In this document: one piece after another, positions 1-7,258 of the stretch
How positions within the stretch are numbered: position 1 is the stretch's first letter
Layout: each line of letters begins with the position of its first letter
Source of the DNA: a bacterium
Lineage (GTDB): Bacteria; Verrucomicrobiota; Verrucomicrobiia; Opitutales; Opitutaceae
DNA: 34,573 nt
Assembly: GCA_021782105.1 (NCBI GenBank)
Contig: JAJXVO010000008.1
Span: 1-34,573, forward strand
Direction of reading: 5' to 3'
Notes under the pieces: generated by a model
Told to the model about the DNA's origin: nothing
The model's database searches: none
The model's input: only the letters and a program-made list of their open reading frames with translations
Translations under genes and position numbers: made by a program

Positions 1-1164
1 CACGTGCGCGTCAAGATGAGCCGCCGCTACATCCTCGCCATCGGGCGCAGCCGGCTGGGCATCCGGCACGACGGTTCCATCGAGGAAGAGCGCGTCCGGC
101 TCATATTCATGCTGATCGCGGGCGAACAGGCCCGCGACTATCTTCAGGTGCTCGCCTGCATCGCCCGCCTCCTCAAGGAGCAGGAGCTGGTCGAGGCGCT
201 CGCCTCGGCTCCCGACCTCGACGCCCTTCAGGAACGCCTCGTCAACAGCCTCGGCGGCATCCGCCCCGTGCAGGCCCTTCACAACAAGGTCAACCGCCTG
301 ATGCAGCGAGAGGCCGAACGCGTCGCCAAGGGCACCGACTGCCGCTACCTGATGGTTTTTGGCGACACTTTCATTGGCGGGGTCGAACCCGGCGCGTTGG
401 TCTCGTCGATGCGGACAATTCTGGTCACGCGCAATCCCGTCGAACCGTCCGTCGACGATTCGAAATCGGATTGGATTGCCACGATCAGGGTCCGTTCCTT
501 CTCCCGCCAGCGGCTGGCCCAGCTCCGAAGCGCGCTGCTGGTCGCGCTGATGAGGGGCGCCGTGAATTTCAACGATCGCATCTGCTGTCTGGGAGGAATC
601 ACGGGGAGCAACCAGTTCGACACGCTTGTCGTGGTCGACGTCGAGCGGGAATTCCAGACGCTTTTGACGGGCAGCACCGATTTGCTGCCGCCGGATGTCA
701 CACCCGAGGTTCTTGAGCGAGCGGTGGCCGTCGCGACTGAACTCGCGGTCGAGGGACGCGAGGGGCGCCCGATTGGCTGCCTGATGGTCCTGGGCGATCA
801 CGAGAAGGTGGAGAAGCTGACCAAGCCCCTCGTCTTGAATCCATTTTATGGTTACAAGGAGGAGGATCGCAACATCCTCAATCCCTTCATGGACGAGACC
901 ATCAAGGAATTCTCGTCGCTCGACGGAGCCTTCATCATCCGTGGGGACGGCGTCGTGGTGTCGGCGGGAAGCCTAATCCAGGCCACTGACGTTGAGCACA
1001 ACCTGCCGAGCGGTCTGGGCTCCCGGCATGCGGCTGCGGCTGCGATCTCGATGGTGACACGCTGCATTGCCATCGTGGTGTCGTCGAGCACGGGCCAGGT
1101 GACGCTTTTTCGCCGCGGGGTCATGCTGCCTCTTACGGAAAAGAAGATGTCGGCCAACGCCTGA
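1..1164 (+). CDS. PTS EIIA-like / diadenylate cyclase (DAC, DisA_N) fusion protein, 5' end missing
   Basis: Predicted c-di-AMP synthase (2 ATP to c-di-AMP). The frame is open to the left edge, so the true start lies outside and the GTG at position 4 is probably internal. Three parts are visible. Positions 1-240 encode the C-terminal half of an EIIA(Fru/Ntr)-like domain; its phospho-histidine would lie upstream of the window. Positions about 330-690 encode an alpha/beta segment resembling the pyruvate-kinase C-terminal-like domain found before some DAC domains. Positions about 690-1130 hold the DAC domain, with the DGA motif at 922-930 and Gly-Ser-Arg-His-Ala where Arg-His-Arg is usual (RHA at 1024-1032). 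The DAC assignment is strong. The middle domain and the EIIA label rest on pattern resemblance. Loss of the second motif arginine could alter activity, though the motif varies in some DAC classes. A hairpin with a T-run follows the stop. Confidence 0.85.
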   Translation, partial: HVRVKMSRRYILAIGRSRLGIRHDGSIEEERVRLIFMLIAGEQARDYLQVLACIARLLKEQELVEALASAPDLDALQERLVNSLGGIRPVQALHNKVNRLMQREAERVAKGTDCRYLMVFGDTFIGGVEPGALVSSMRTILVTRNPVEPSVDDSKSDWIATIRVRSFSRQRLAQLRSALLVALMRGAVNFNDRICCLGGITGSNQFDTLVVVDVEREFQTLLTGSTDLLPPDVTPEVLERAVAVATELAVEGREGRPIGCLMVLGDHEKVEKLTKPLVLNPFYGYKEEDRNILNPFMDETIKEFSSLDGAFIIRGDGVVVSAGSLIQATDVEHNLPSGLGSRHAAAAAISMVTRCIAIVVSSSTGQVTLFRRGVMLPLTEKKMSANA

Positions 1165-1189
1165 GCGACGCACCGGACGCCAAAACTTA

Positions 1190-1221
1190 AGCTTGCGCTC
1201 CCTGCGCGAGCTCTCTTTTTT
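1190..1221 (+). terminator. Rho-independent terminator or attenuator-like hairpin between the cyclase gene and rpmG
   Basis: A 9-bp stem (1190-1198 with 1204-1212, one G-U pair) closes a five-base loop. It is followed by CTC and then six T (1216-1221). It lies 25 bases after the cyclase stop and only 21 bases before the rpmG ATG. It could end the upstream transcript, or sit in the rpmG leader and act conditionally. Confidence 0.55.
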
Positions 1222-1242
1222 CAACCTTTCAACCTTTTTCCC

Positions 1243-1407
1243 ATGCAAGAACTCGTCACCCTGGAATGCACCGAAGCCCGCAAGGAGGGCAAGCCCGTCT
1301 CTCGTTATCTCACTTGGAGGAACAAGAAGACCGTCACGGAGCGCATCGAAAAGAAGAAGTACAATCCCTTCCTCAAGCGCCATACCCTCCATAAGGAAAT
1401 CAAGTAA
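1243..1407 (+). CDS. rpmG: 50S ribosomal protein L33 (54 aa)
   Basis: Small basic protein of the large ribosomal subunit, near the E site. The 54 residues match the normal L33 size and carry the typical N-terminal [10 protein letters not shown], then TWRNKK and the C-terminal [12 protein letters not shown]. There is one cysteine only, so this is the zinc-free form of L33 without paired CXXC motifs. The start is fixed by family length. The ATG has no purine SD; the preceding 22 bases are almost all pyrimidine and contain TCAACCTT twice in tandem (1221-1236). It is a single gene with a hairpin plus T-run before it and a strong terminator after it. Confidence 0.95.
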   Translation: MQELVTLECTEARKEGKPVSRYLTWRNKKTVTERIEKKKYNPFLKRHTLHKEIK

Positions 1408-1436
1408 AGGGGTTTCCTCCTATCATTTTACACAAC

Positions 1437-1469
1437 AAGGCCGGGGTTAATCCCCGGCCTTTGTTTTTT
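1437..1469 (+). terminator. Rho-independent terminator after rpmG
   Basis: A perfect 10-bp GC-rich stem (1437-1446 with 1452-1461) has a five-base loop. A run of six T follows at 1464-1469. It lies 30 bases after the rpmG stop. Confidence 0.9.
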
Positions 1470-1500
1470 CCACTTTCCCCAACGGAGGGGGAGGGCGATC

Positions 1501-1827
1501 TTAGGTAGTTCGGAGCTCCTGGGAGACGGGTTTCCCGGGTCTCGCGGGCGATGGAGGGGAAGGCGGGGTGATCAATGAAGCGCCCGATTGAGAGCCAGTT
1601 GCCGGAGGTGTCCCGAGTTGGGCCCTGCGGGCCGCACGCCACCCCTCGCGGTGCTTGCGGATCCAGTCCAGCAGTGCGCGCTCGAAGCCAATATCATAGC
1701 CAAGCCGTTCCGACTCCAGCCACTTATGGCGGAGTATCTCCTCACGTTCGGCGAGAAACTCCTGATAGAGAGTCGATTGTTTGACGAACTCTCGGGAGTG
1801 CTCGAAATCTTTCTGCGGCAGACTCAT
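1501..1827 (-). CDS. Small conserved-looking hypothetical protein (108 aa)
   Basis: Function not recognised. Residues 1-70 are charged and probably helical: a cluster near DFEHSREFVK, then EILRHKWLESERLGYDIGF and a WIRKHREGWR motif. This weakly recalls the C-terminal tail of DUF4032-type proteins, but I cannot confirm that. The last 40 residues are low-complexity Pro/Ser/Gly/Thr and look dispensable. No signal peptide or membrane segment is seen, so it is probably cytoplasmic. It lies 91 bases downstream of the Mrp gene on the same strand and may share its transcript. The N-terminal composition and the absence of a better frame on either strand support it as a real gene. An upstream SD is not evident. 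Confidence 0.6.
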   Translation of the reverse strand: MSLPQKDFEHSREFVKQSTLYQEFLAEREEILRHKWLESERLGYDIGFERALLDWIRKHREGWRAARRAQLGTPPATGSQSGASLITPPSPPSPARPGKPVSQELRTT

Positions 1828-1918
1828 TAGGGAAGCCCTGAAGCTGCTCCAAAGAGATCTCTCCGGAACGGCTTGTCAATGTCGGGCATTGCCCTCCTTC
1901 AATTGCGTATTAGATGCA

Positions 1919-2995
1919 CTAAGCAGTTTTCGATTTGAGGCGATGGAGAACTGATTCGGCGATGGAGCGGAAGGTTGTGGCGGCAACGCCCTCTGGGTCC
2001 GAGGCTACGATGGGTTCGCCTCGATCGCCACCAAGGCGAATTTCTGGCAGCAGCGGAACTTCTCCCAGCATGATCGTGCCGAGTTTTTCAGCGACTTCGG
2101 CTCCGCCACCCTGGCCGAAGAGATAGTGCTTCGCACCGCTTGGATCCTGGAAATAGCTCATGTTTTCGGCCACGCCGAGCAGGGGCACGTTGACCTTCTG
2201 GAACATCAGCCCGCCTTTGCGCGCGATATTCGTGGCGGCCACCTGGGGAGTCGTAACGAGCACGGCTCCGTCGAGGGGAAGGGTTTGAACGAGGGAAAGC
2301 TGGGCATCGCCGGTGCCCGGAGGCAAATCGACGAGGAGGACGTCGAGTTCGCCCCAGCGCACGTTTTGAACGAACTGCTGAATGGTCTTCATGATCATCG
2401 GGCCGCGCCAGACGACGGGGGTGTTGTCGTCAACGAGAAATCCCATGCTCATCACTTTCACCCCATGGCGCTCCATCGGAATGATCTGGGCGTCGGCACC
2501 TTCGCCCTCGACGAGGGGGCGGCCGGAGAGGCCGATCATCAGGGGAACACTCGGCCCATAGATGTCGCAATCCATGAGCCCGACCCGGCCGGGTCGACCC
2601 GCCGCCGTGAGGATCTGGGCGAGCGCGACGGCGAGGTTTACCGAGAAGGTGCTCTTGCCGACCCCTCCCTTGCCCGAAGCGATAGCCACGGCGTAGCGGA
2701 TGCTTTTTTCGCCATCGGCGCCAGCCGCGGTTGGGCTTTGTGAGGCGGCTTTTGCCACCTGGACTGCGATTTCGACCTCGACGGAGCGCACATCGGGGAG
2801 CGCCAGCAGGCAGGCTTCGATCTCCTTTTTGAGGAAGGTCGGTACTTTGGGGTCGCTGGTGGTCAGTCCAAGCGAGACGTGAGCCTTGCCTCCCTCAAAC
2901 GAGGTCGAGCGGACAAGTCCGAACGAGACGATGTCCCGGCTGAAGCCCGGGTATTTCACATTCTTCAGTTGTTCTTTGATATCGGAGGCAGTCAC
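1919..2995 (-). CDS. mrp: Mrp/ApbC-type P-loop ATPase, iron-sulfur carrier family, lacking the CXXC motif
   Basis: Family members bind and transfer Fe-S clusters in the cytoplasm in an ATP-dependent way. The 358-aa product has an N-terminal MIP18/DUF59-like domain (residues 1-80), a deviant Walker A SGKGGVGKST (107-116), the DCDIYGPSVP switch segment (142-151) and LVDLPPGTGD (221-230). After ENMSY (277-281) most Mrp proteins carry CxxC for cluster binding. Here the segment reads FQDPSGAKHYLFG, with no cysteine. The frame stays open upstream to 3283, but that extension has non-family composition and overlaps tolB. The GTG at 2995 gives the normal family length and begins exactly at the conserved domain. 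No SD is apparent. It diverges from tolB across 275 bases in which I see no convincing promoter or structured element. Confidence 0.9.
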   Translation of the reverse strand: MTASDIKEQLKNVKYPGFSRDIVSFGLVRSTSFEGGKAHVSLGLTTSDPKVPTFLKKEIEACLLALPDVRSVEVEIAVQVAKAASQSPTAAGADGEKSIRYAVAIASGKGGVGKSTFSVNLAVALAQILTAAGRPGRVGLMDCDIYGPSVPLMIGLSGRPLVEGEGADAQIIPMERHGVKVMSMGFLVDDNTPVVWRGPMIMKTIQQFVQNVRWGELDVLLVDLPPGTGDAQLSLVQTLPLDGAVLVTTPQVAATNIARKGGLMFQKVNVPLLGVAENMSYFQDPSGAKHYLFGQGGGAEVAEKLGTIMLGEVPLLPEIRLGGDRGEPIVASDPEGVAATTFRSIAESVLHRLKSKTA

Positions 2996-3270
2996 GGTGA
3001 CGTGAAAAGAACGCGATGATCTGAGAACTTCAAGCGCGCTTCCCCAAGACAAGGGCCACGGATTGCGCCAGCTCCGAGTTGAAAAGCCGGGAATGCGGCT
3101 GACTCTGTGGGCCTTGGCGAGAAAAGAAGGGAACCAGAGGGTCGGCTTCTTTTTCGTTGTGAAGCGAACAGAGCCTGTAAAAAGAACGTGGTCCGACTTG
3201 AGCGGCTGTTGGCGGCCAAATCGCCGATGGTCCGGGCGGGTCGAACGTTTTTCCCTTTCAGTCCCAATCC

Positions 3271-4473
3271 ATGAAAAAGGCATTTCTCATTCTCACGGCC
3301 TGTCTTGCGGCGGGTCTGGTGAATCAAGCGCGCGCTGCGCGTAATATCGGCGACGTCACGGTCGGCGTCGACGCTCGCATGTTGAGCGTTCACGTCTCGG
3401 CGAATACGCCGGAGCTGAACGCCCTGGCCCTCGAGGCCTTTGGCTCGCACGGCCGGTATCACCTCGTGTACGGGCCGGGCCAGTTCAACATCCGCTTCAC
3501 ACTCGTCGCTCCGCGCGAGGTTCGAGTGGACATCACGAAGGGCGCGTCCGGCGCTCCCGTTCATTCGCAAACCGTGACTGGCACGAGCGACCGCAATGCG
3601 CTGTTGAAGGCGGCGGACGTGGCGGTCGAGCGGACGAACCTGCAGGGCTTAAAGGGGTATTTCGCCTCGAAGATTGCCTTCATTTCCGAGCGCACCGGCA
3701 AGCGCGAGGTGTACGTGAGCGATCTGTTTTTTGGCGACGTGCAGGAGATCACCCACGATCGTGCGCTGGCGCTGAGCCCCCGGTGGTACCCCGACGGTTC
3801 GCGAATTGTTTACACGAGCTATTTCCATTCGGGGTTTCCGGACATATTTGAAATCAATCTGCGCACCTACCAGCGCACGACGTTCGCGAGTTTTCGCGGA
3901 ACGAACACCGGCGCGCGTTTCAGCCCGAATGGGCTGATGGTGGCGGAGATCCTGAGCGGTGCGGGCAATCCGGACCTGTACGTTGGAAACTCCCAGGGTC
4001 AGCGCCTCCGGCAGCTTACCCATACCGATGCGGTCGAGGCGTCGCCGTGTTTTTCACCTGACAGCAGCCGCATCGTGTACACGAGCGACGCGGCGGGTGG
4101 TCCGCAGCTTTACGTGATGTCGGCGCGGGGTGGAGCGGCGACCCGGCTGCCCACGGCGATCAGCAACTACTGCGCGGAGCCCGACTGGAGTCGTGGGGAT
4201 CCGAACAAGATCGCCTTCACGATCCGGATCGGCCGTGGCTATCAGATCGCGGTGTACGACATGCGCGAACGCCGGAGCAAGCAGGTGTCGCGGGCGCCCT
4301 ACGACGGCGTGGAACCGGCATGGCTGGCCGACGGACGTCATCTGCTCTACACGGCGCGCACTCCGCAGGAGAGCCGCATTTGTCTATTGGATACGGAAAC
4401 CGGCAAGACGACCGTGATCTCTCCGGCGGCGCTCGGTTCGGTATCGGCCGTGAGCGTGCTGGATCCGCGCTGA
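3271..4473 (+). CDS. tolB: TolB-like periplasmic beta-propeller protein
   Basis: Periplasmic component of the Tol-Pal envelope system, which maintains the outer membrane during division. The 400-aa product starts with a signal peptide (MKKAFLILTACLAAGLV, cleavage near AxA at about residue 22). An N-terminal TolB domain (about 25-130) follows, then propeller repeats with PRWYPDGSRIVYTS, ARFSPNG, PCFSPDSSRIVYTSD, PDWSRGDPNKIAFT and PAWLADGRHLLYT at intervals of about 42-45 residues. Length is slightly below the usual 430. No tolA, tolQ, tolR or pal lies nearby, so the gene is solitary here; other propeller proteins of similar design cannot be fully excluded. The ATG is preceded by a pyrimidine-rich stretch with no SD. 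A terminator follows. Confidence 0.85.
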   Translation: MKKAFLILTACLAAGLVNQARAARNIGDVTVGVDARMLSVHVSANTPELNALALEAFGSHGRYHLVYGPGQFNIRFTLVAPREVRVDITKGASGAPVHSQTVTGTSDRNALLKAADVAVERTNLQGLKGYFASKIAFISERTGKREVYVSDLFFGDVQEITHDRALALSPRWYPDGSRIVYTSYFHSGFPDIFEINLRTYQRTTFASFRGTNTGARFSPNGLMVAEILSGAGNPDLYVGNSQGQRLRQLTHTDAVEASPCFSPDSSRIVYTSDAAGGPQLYVMSARGGAATRLPTAISNYCAEPDWSRGDPNKIAFTIRIGRGYQIAVYDMRERRSKQVSRAPYDGVEPAWLADGRHLLYTARTPQESRICLLDTETGKTTVISPAALGSVSAVSVLDPR

Positions 4474-4503
4474 GTTTCGTTTTCCAATCTTCCCATAAAC
4501 CCA

Positions 4504-4528
4504 AAGGGCCGGCCGTAAGCCGGCCCTT
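4504..4528 (+). terminator. Terminator hairpin after tolB
   Basis: A perfect 10-bp stem AAGGGCCGGC (4504-4513) pairs with 4519-4528 across the loop CGTAA. Only a weak T-rich tail follows. It is 30 bases after the tolB stop. Confidence 0.75.
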
Positions 4529-4547
4529 CTCATTGGCGCGTGTAGGT

Positions 4548-4579
4548 AAAAAAAGGGGCTTCCCGCGAAGGAAGCCCCT
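4548..4579 (-). terminator. Rho-independent terminator of the alpha-galactosidase gene
   Basis: A perfect 10-bp stem (4554-4563 with 4570-4579) has a six-base loop. On the minus strand it is followed by a run of seven U (the A-run at 4548-4554). It is 24 bases past the stop of the minus-strand gene. Confidence 0.85.
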
Positions 4580-4602
4580 CTGGAGATCTGAAGCTCAAGG
4601 GC

Positions 4603-6165
4603 CTATTTGGCAGTCGTGAGCTTCAGGAGGACGACGTTGTGCGCACCGATCGTGACGGGCATGTCATCGTCGAAGGTGCCCAGGTCCTTCTGACGCCAGA
4701 GATCGCGGGCGTGGATGTTCTTCTGGCCCCAGTAACCGAGACGATCGAGCTTGATCGGGGCGGTGACGGTGTCGTCGCCGCGGTTGAAGAAGGCGAAGGC
4801 GACGCTGCCGTCCTCGAGCTCCTTGCTGTAGACGTCGACGGCTCCGATCGTGTAGACCCGGCGGGCCTGCTTGCCGAGGGCGTCCTGGTCGATGGCGAGA
4901 ACCTCGTCGTTAGTGAGCAGGTTGAGGGTGAACGCGTCCAAGTGCTCTAGATCGCAACCGATGAGCAGGGGGGCGGAGAGCATGCACCAGAGAGTAATGT
5001 GGGTGTATTGCTCCGCGGGCGTCAGACGGGTGACGTGGAGCTGGGGGCCCCAGCCGACCTGGCCTACCACGAGCATATCGGGATCGTTCCAATGGCCGGG
5101 ATGGGCCCAGCGGGTCCAGCGGTCCTGGTTGAATCCGATTTCAGAGATGGAATTTTGATAGGCTCCGGGAGTCGCCCAGGTGTCCCAAATGTCACCGGTG
5201 GTGCGCCAGCAATTGGCGTATTTCGAGAGCTTGGCGATGTCGTCGTAGGGGGTGGAATTCGAGAGGCTGAAGACAATATCGCGGCCGGTGGCGCGTAGGG
5301 CCTCGGACATCATGCGGGTGTGCTTCACGTCATTGGGATTCCAGTCGTATTTGAGGTAGTCGAAGCCCCAGGCGGCGAACTGCTTCGCGTCGTTCTTGGC
5401 GAATGAATACTTCCCGAGGTGATGGTTGACCTGATACTTGTCATAGCCCTCGACCTTGGTCCAGGTGCCCTTGGGGTTGTCGCTGCCGTCGCCGGCGTAA
5501 CCGGCATAACTGGTGATCCAGGGGGTGGAGTAGATGCCCGCCTTGAGTCCCATCGCATGGATCTCGTCGCAGAGCTCCTTCATGTTGGGAAATTTTTCGT
5601 TTCCTTGAAGCGCGTTGAAGGGGCCGCCGCGGGTGCCTTGCCAAGTGTCGTCGATATTGATGTAGGTCCAGCCGTGATTGGCGAGACCGGAGGCGACCAT
5701 GGCCCGCGCCGAGCGGAGCACCTTGTCCTGGGTGACGGCGCCGCCCCAGCAATTCCAGCTATTCCAGCCCATGGGGGGCGTGAGGGCGATGTCGTTGCCG
5801 CAGATGATTCGGAACGCCTTGTCGGCGCTGCCGAGTGCATTCCTTGCGCGCAGGACGACGTGAAATTCGCCGGCTTTTTCGAGACGACCGGTGATATGGC
5901 CGGTTTTGGCGTCAACCGTCAGACCGGCGGGCAAATCGTCGACGGCGTAGGTCATTGGCCTGTCGCCGGTGACAGGGATCGCGTAGAGGAATGGCGATCC
6001 GGGACGGACGCCGAACACAGTGGGACCGTTGATGCGCGGAGTCGCGGGAGCGGGAGGCGTGAGGATCGCGGCCGAATCGTCGGCGGCAGCCAAAGGTGCG
6101 ATCAGGCTCGCGCATCCGAGCCCGAGCATGAGGCGGGAGAGAATGATGAACGTGGATTTGGGCAT
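4603..6165 (-). CDS. Secreted GH27 alpha-galactosidase with N-terminal putative-Ig domain
   Basis: Retaining glycoside hydrolase expected to release terminal alpha-linked galactose, or a related sugar, from galactosides. The 520-aa product has a signal peptide (about residues 1-27, ending AAA), a putative-Ig/He_PIG domain (about 43-122, with DLPAGLTVDAKTGHITG), the GH27 barrel from TPPMGWNSWN (129 on), and a C-terminal beta domain. Visible catalytic residues are nucleophile Asp274 in LKYDW and acid/base Asp325 in RTTGD; NIDDTW and HWNDPDML are also typical. The frame is open upstream to 6297, but the extension precedes the signal peptide, so the ATG at 6165 is the likely start. The mRNA leader is C-rich (ACCCTCCCT) with no SD. 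The gene diverges from an AraC-family regulator that probably controls it. Substrate could also be another alpha-galactoside-like sugar. Confidence 0.93.
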   Translation of the reverse strand: MPKSTFIILSRLMLGLGCASLIAPLAAADDSAAILTPPAPATPRINGPTVFGVRPGSPFLYAIPVTGDRPMTYAVDDLPAGLTVDAKTGHITGRLEKAGEFHVVLRARNALGSADKAFRIICGNDIALTPPMGWNSWNCWGGAVTQDKVLRSARAMVASGLANHGWTYINIDDTWQGTRGGPFNALQGNEKFPNMKELCDEIHAMGLKAGIYSTPWITSYAGYAGDGSDNPKGTWTKVEGYDKYQVNHHLGKYSFAKNDAKQFAAWGFDYLKYDWNPNDVKHTRMMSEALRATGRDIVFSLSNSTPYDDIAKLSKYANCWRTTGDIWDTWATPGAYQNSISEIGFNQDRWTRWAHPGHWNDPDMLVVGQVGWGPQLHVTRLTPAEQYTHITLWCMLSAPLLIGCDLEHLDAFTLNLLTNDEVLAIDQDALGKQARRVYTIGAVDVYSKELEDGSVAFAFFNRGDDTVTAPIKLDRLGYWGQKNIHARDLWRQKDLGTFDDDMPVTIGAHNVVLLKLTTAK

Positions 6166-6216
6166 AGGGAGGGTTTGGTTGTTCAACCGAGCGTGTCGGC
6201 TGCAAATCAGATAGTC

Positions 6217-6234
6217 GAAACGTTCGGACGTTTC
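6217..6234. promoter_or_regulatory. Perfect inverted repeat, candidate operator downstream of the GH27 promoter
   Basis: GAAACGTTCGGACGTTTC: 7-bp arms with a four-base centre. It falls at about +8 to +25 relative to the predicted GH27 start of transcription, a typical repressor position. The binding protein is unknown. Because the arms are opposed, it differs from the direct repeats further upstream. Confidence 0.5.
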
Positions 6235-6248
6235 CAACGAGACCGCCC

Positions 6249-6277
6249 ATAATAGAGCGGAGAAAAAAGGCCTGCAA
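6249..6277 (-). promoter_or_regulatory. Predicted sigma70-type promoter of the GH27 gene
   Basis: On the minus strand, TTGCAG (6272-6277), a 17-base spacer and TATTAT (6249-6254, 5 of 6 consensus). The -35 is weak (3 of 6), consistent with activator dependence. The leader to the ATG at 6165 would be about 75 bases. Confidence 0.5.
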
Positions 6278-6308
6278 TGGTTAGGTTGCTCGTACAATGG
6301 TTGATTTG
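6275..6308. promoter_or_regulatory. Direct repeats overlapping the GH27 -35 region, candidate AraC-family binding sites
   Basis: CAATGGTT occurs at 6275-6282 and 6295-6302, exactly 20 bases apart; the match extends as CAATGGTTnnnTTG over 14 bases. Same-orientation half-sites about two helical turns apart and abutting a weak -35 are the usual layout for AraC-family activators. The right copy ends at the first possible start codon of the regulator gene. Confidence 0.45.
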
Positions 6309-7195
6309 TGACTCGCCCGCGACTCTGCCTTCAGGATCGATTCTTCCGCACCTTTGGATCGCGTCGAAACGACGGATTCCGGCATCACAGCGGGACGATG
6401 TTGACGCTCGGGTGCGAGACGCGGAGGGATCCGGAGGCCTACCGTTGGGATGGCATGAAGCGGGCGGATACGCGGTCGGAGCCCAAGATCGTGTTCCAGT
6501 GTACCCTGGCGGGCTGGGGGGCTTACGAGAAGGGGGACAGGCGCTGGAGCGTGGGGGCGGAGGAGGCCTTTGTCACGGTGCTGCCGTCGAGGCATGTGTA
6601 TTTTCTGCCGAAGGAAAGCGATGGGTGGAGTTTTTTTTGGTTCAACACGGGGCATTCCTATGTGGTCGAGCGCCTGACGATTGTCTGTGAGCGCTATGGG
6701 CCGGTGATCACGGTGCCTGCGGACTCGCGGCTCATGGCGCGATCGAGGAGACTTTTCGAGGAGACCTGTGGGCAGCAGTTCGATGATGGATTTTCGGAGG
6801 AGGAAGCGCTCCTGGGGTGGATGCTCGAACTGGAGCGGCATGCTCGGGACACGGCGCATCCGAGGAGTCGGCGGGAATCGATGGTTGAGGGGCTCCGCTC
6901 GTACACGCTGGAAAACCTGCACCGCTCGTTTGGCGTTGAGGAGCTGGCGGCCCGGCACGGGCTTTCGCGCAGCCACTACAGCCATTTTTTCCGGAGGGCG
7001 ACGGGGCTGGCTCCCGCGGCCTGCGTGCTGGACGTGCGTCTCAACGAGGTGAGGCGGAGGCTTCGAGAGAGCGGACGGCCTTTGAAGGAGATCGCCGCGG
7101 AAACTGGCTTCGCGGATGCGAACCACCTGTGCAAGGCGTTTCGCCGGCTGTTTCAGATCAGCCCCGGGGCGTATCGGAAGTTGGCGGGAGCGTAG
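6308..7195 (+). CDS. AraC-family transcriptional regulator
   Basis: DNA-binding regulator, probably sugar-responsive and acting on the divergent GH27 gene. Residues about 35-180 form an AraC-type ligand-binding domain, less conserved. Residues about 195-292 form the double helix-turn-helix: the first around VEELAARHGLSRSHYSHFFRR, the second around LKEIAAETGFADANHLCKAFRR, ending with the family-typical ISPGAYRK. The earliest start is GTG at 6308. An ATG at 6398 (MLTLGCE) is also possible; it would leave the repeats at 6275-6308 outside the coding sequence and begins nearer the conserved part. I keep the longer frame but rate the start as uncertain. Likely target: the GH27 promoter, and possibly its own. 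Confidence 0.88.
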   Translation: MTRPRLCLQDRFFRTFGSRRNDGFRHHSGTMLTLGCETRRDPEAYRWDGMKRADTRSEPKIVFQCTLAGWGAYEKGDRRWSVGAEEAFVTVLPSRHVYFLPKESDGWSFFWFNTGHSYVVERLTIVCERYGPVITVPADSRLMARSRRLFEETCGQQFDDGFSEEEALLGWMLELERHARDTAHPRSRRESMVEGLRSYTLENLHRSFGVEELAARHGLSRSHYSHFFRRATGLAPAACVLDVRLNEVRRRLRESGRPLKEIAAETGFADANHLCKAFRRLFQISPGAYRKLAGA

Positions 7196-7258
7196 GGGGT
7201 GTGGATCCCGTTGAGGAAATTCTGGATTAATCCGGGCTCCTCGCCATAACCGCTGGCC

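Noticed and set aside
2996-3283. N-terminal extension of the Mrp frame
   Set aside because: Basic, low-similarity sequence that overlaps tolB; the GTG at 2995 starts at the conserved domain.
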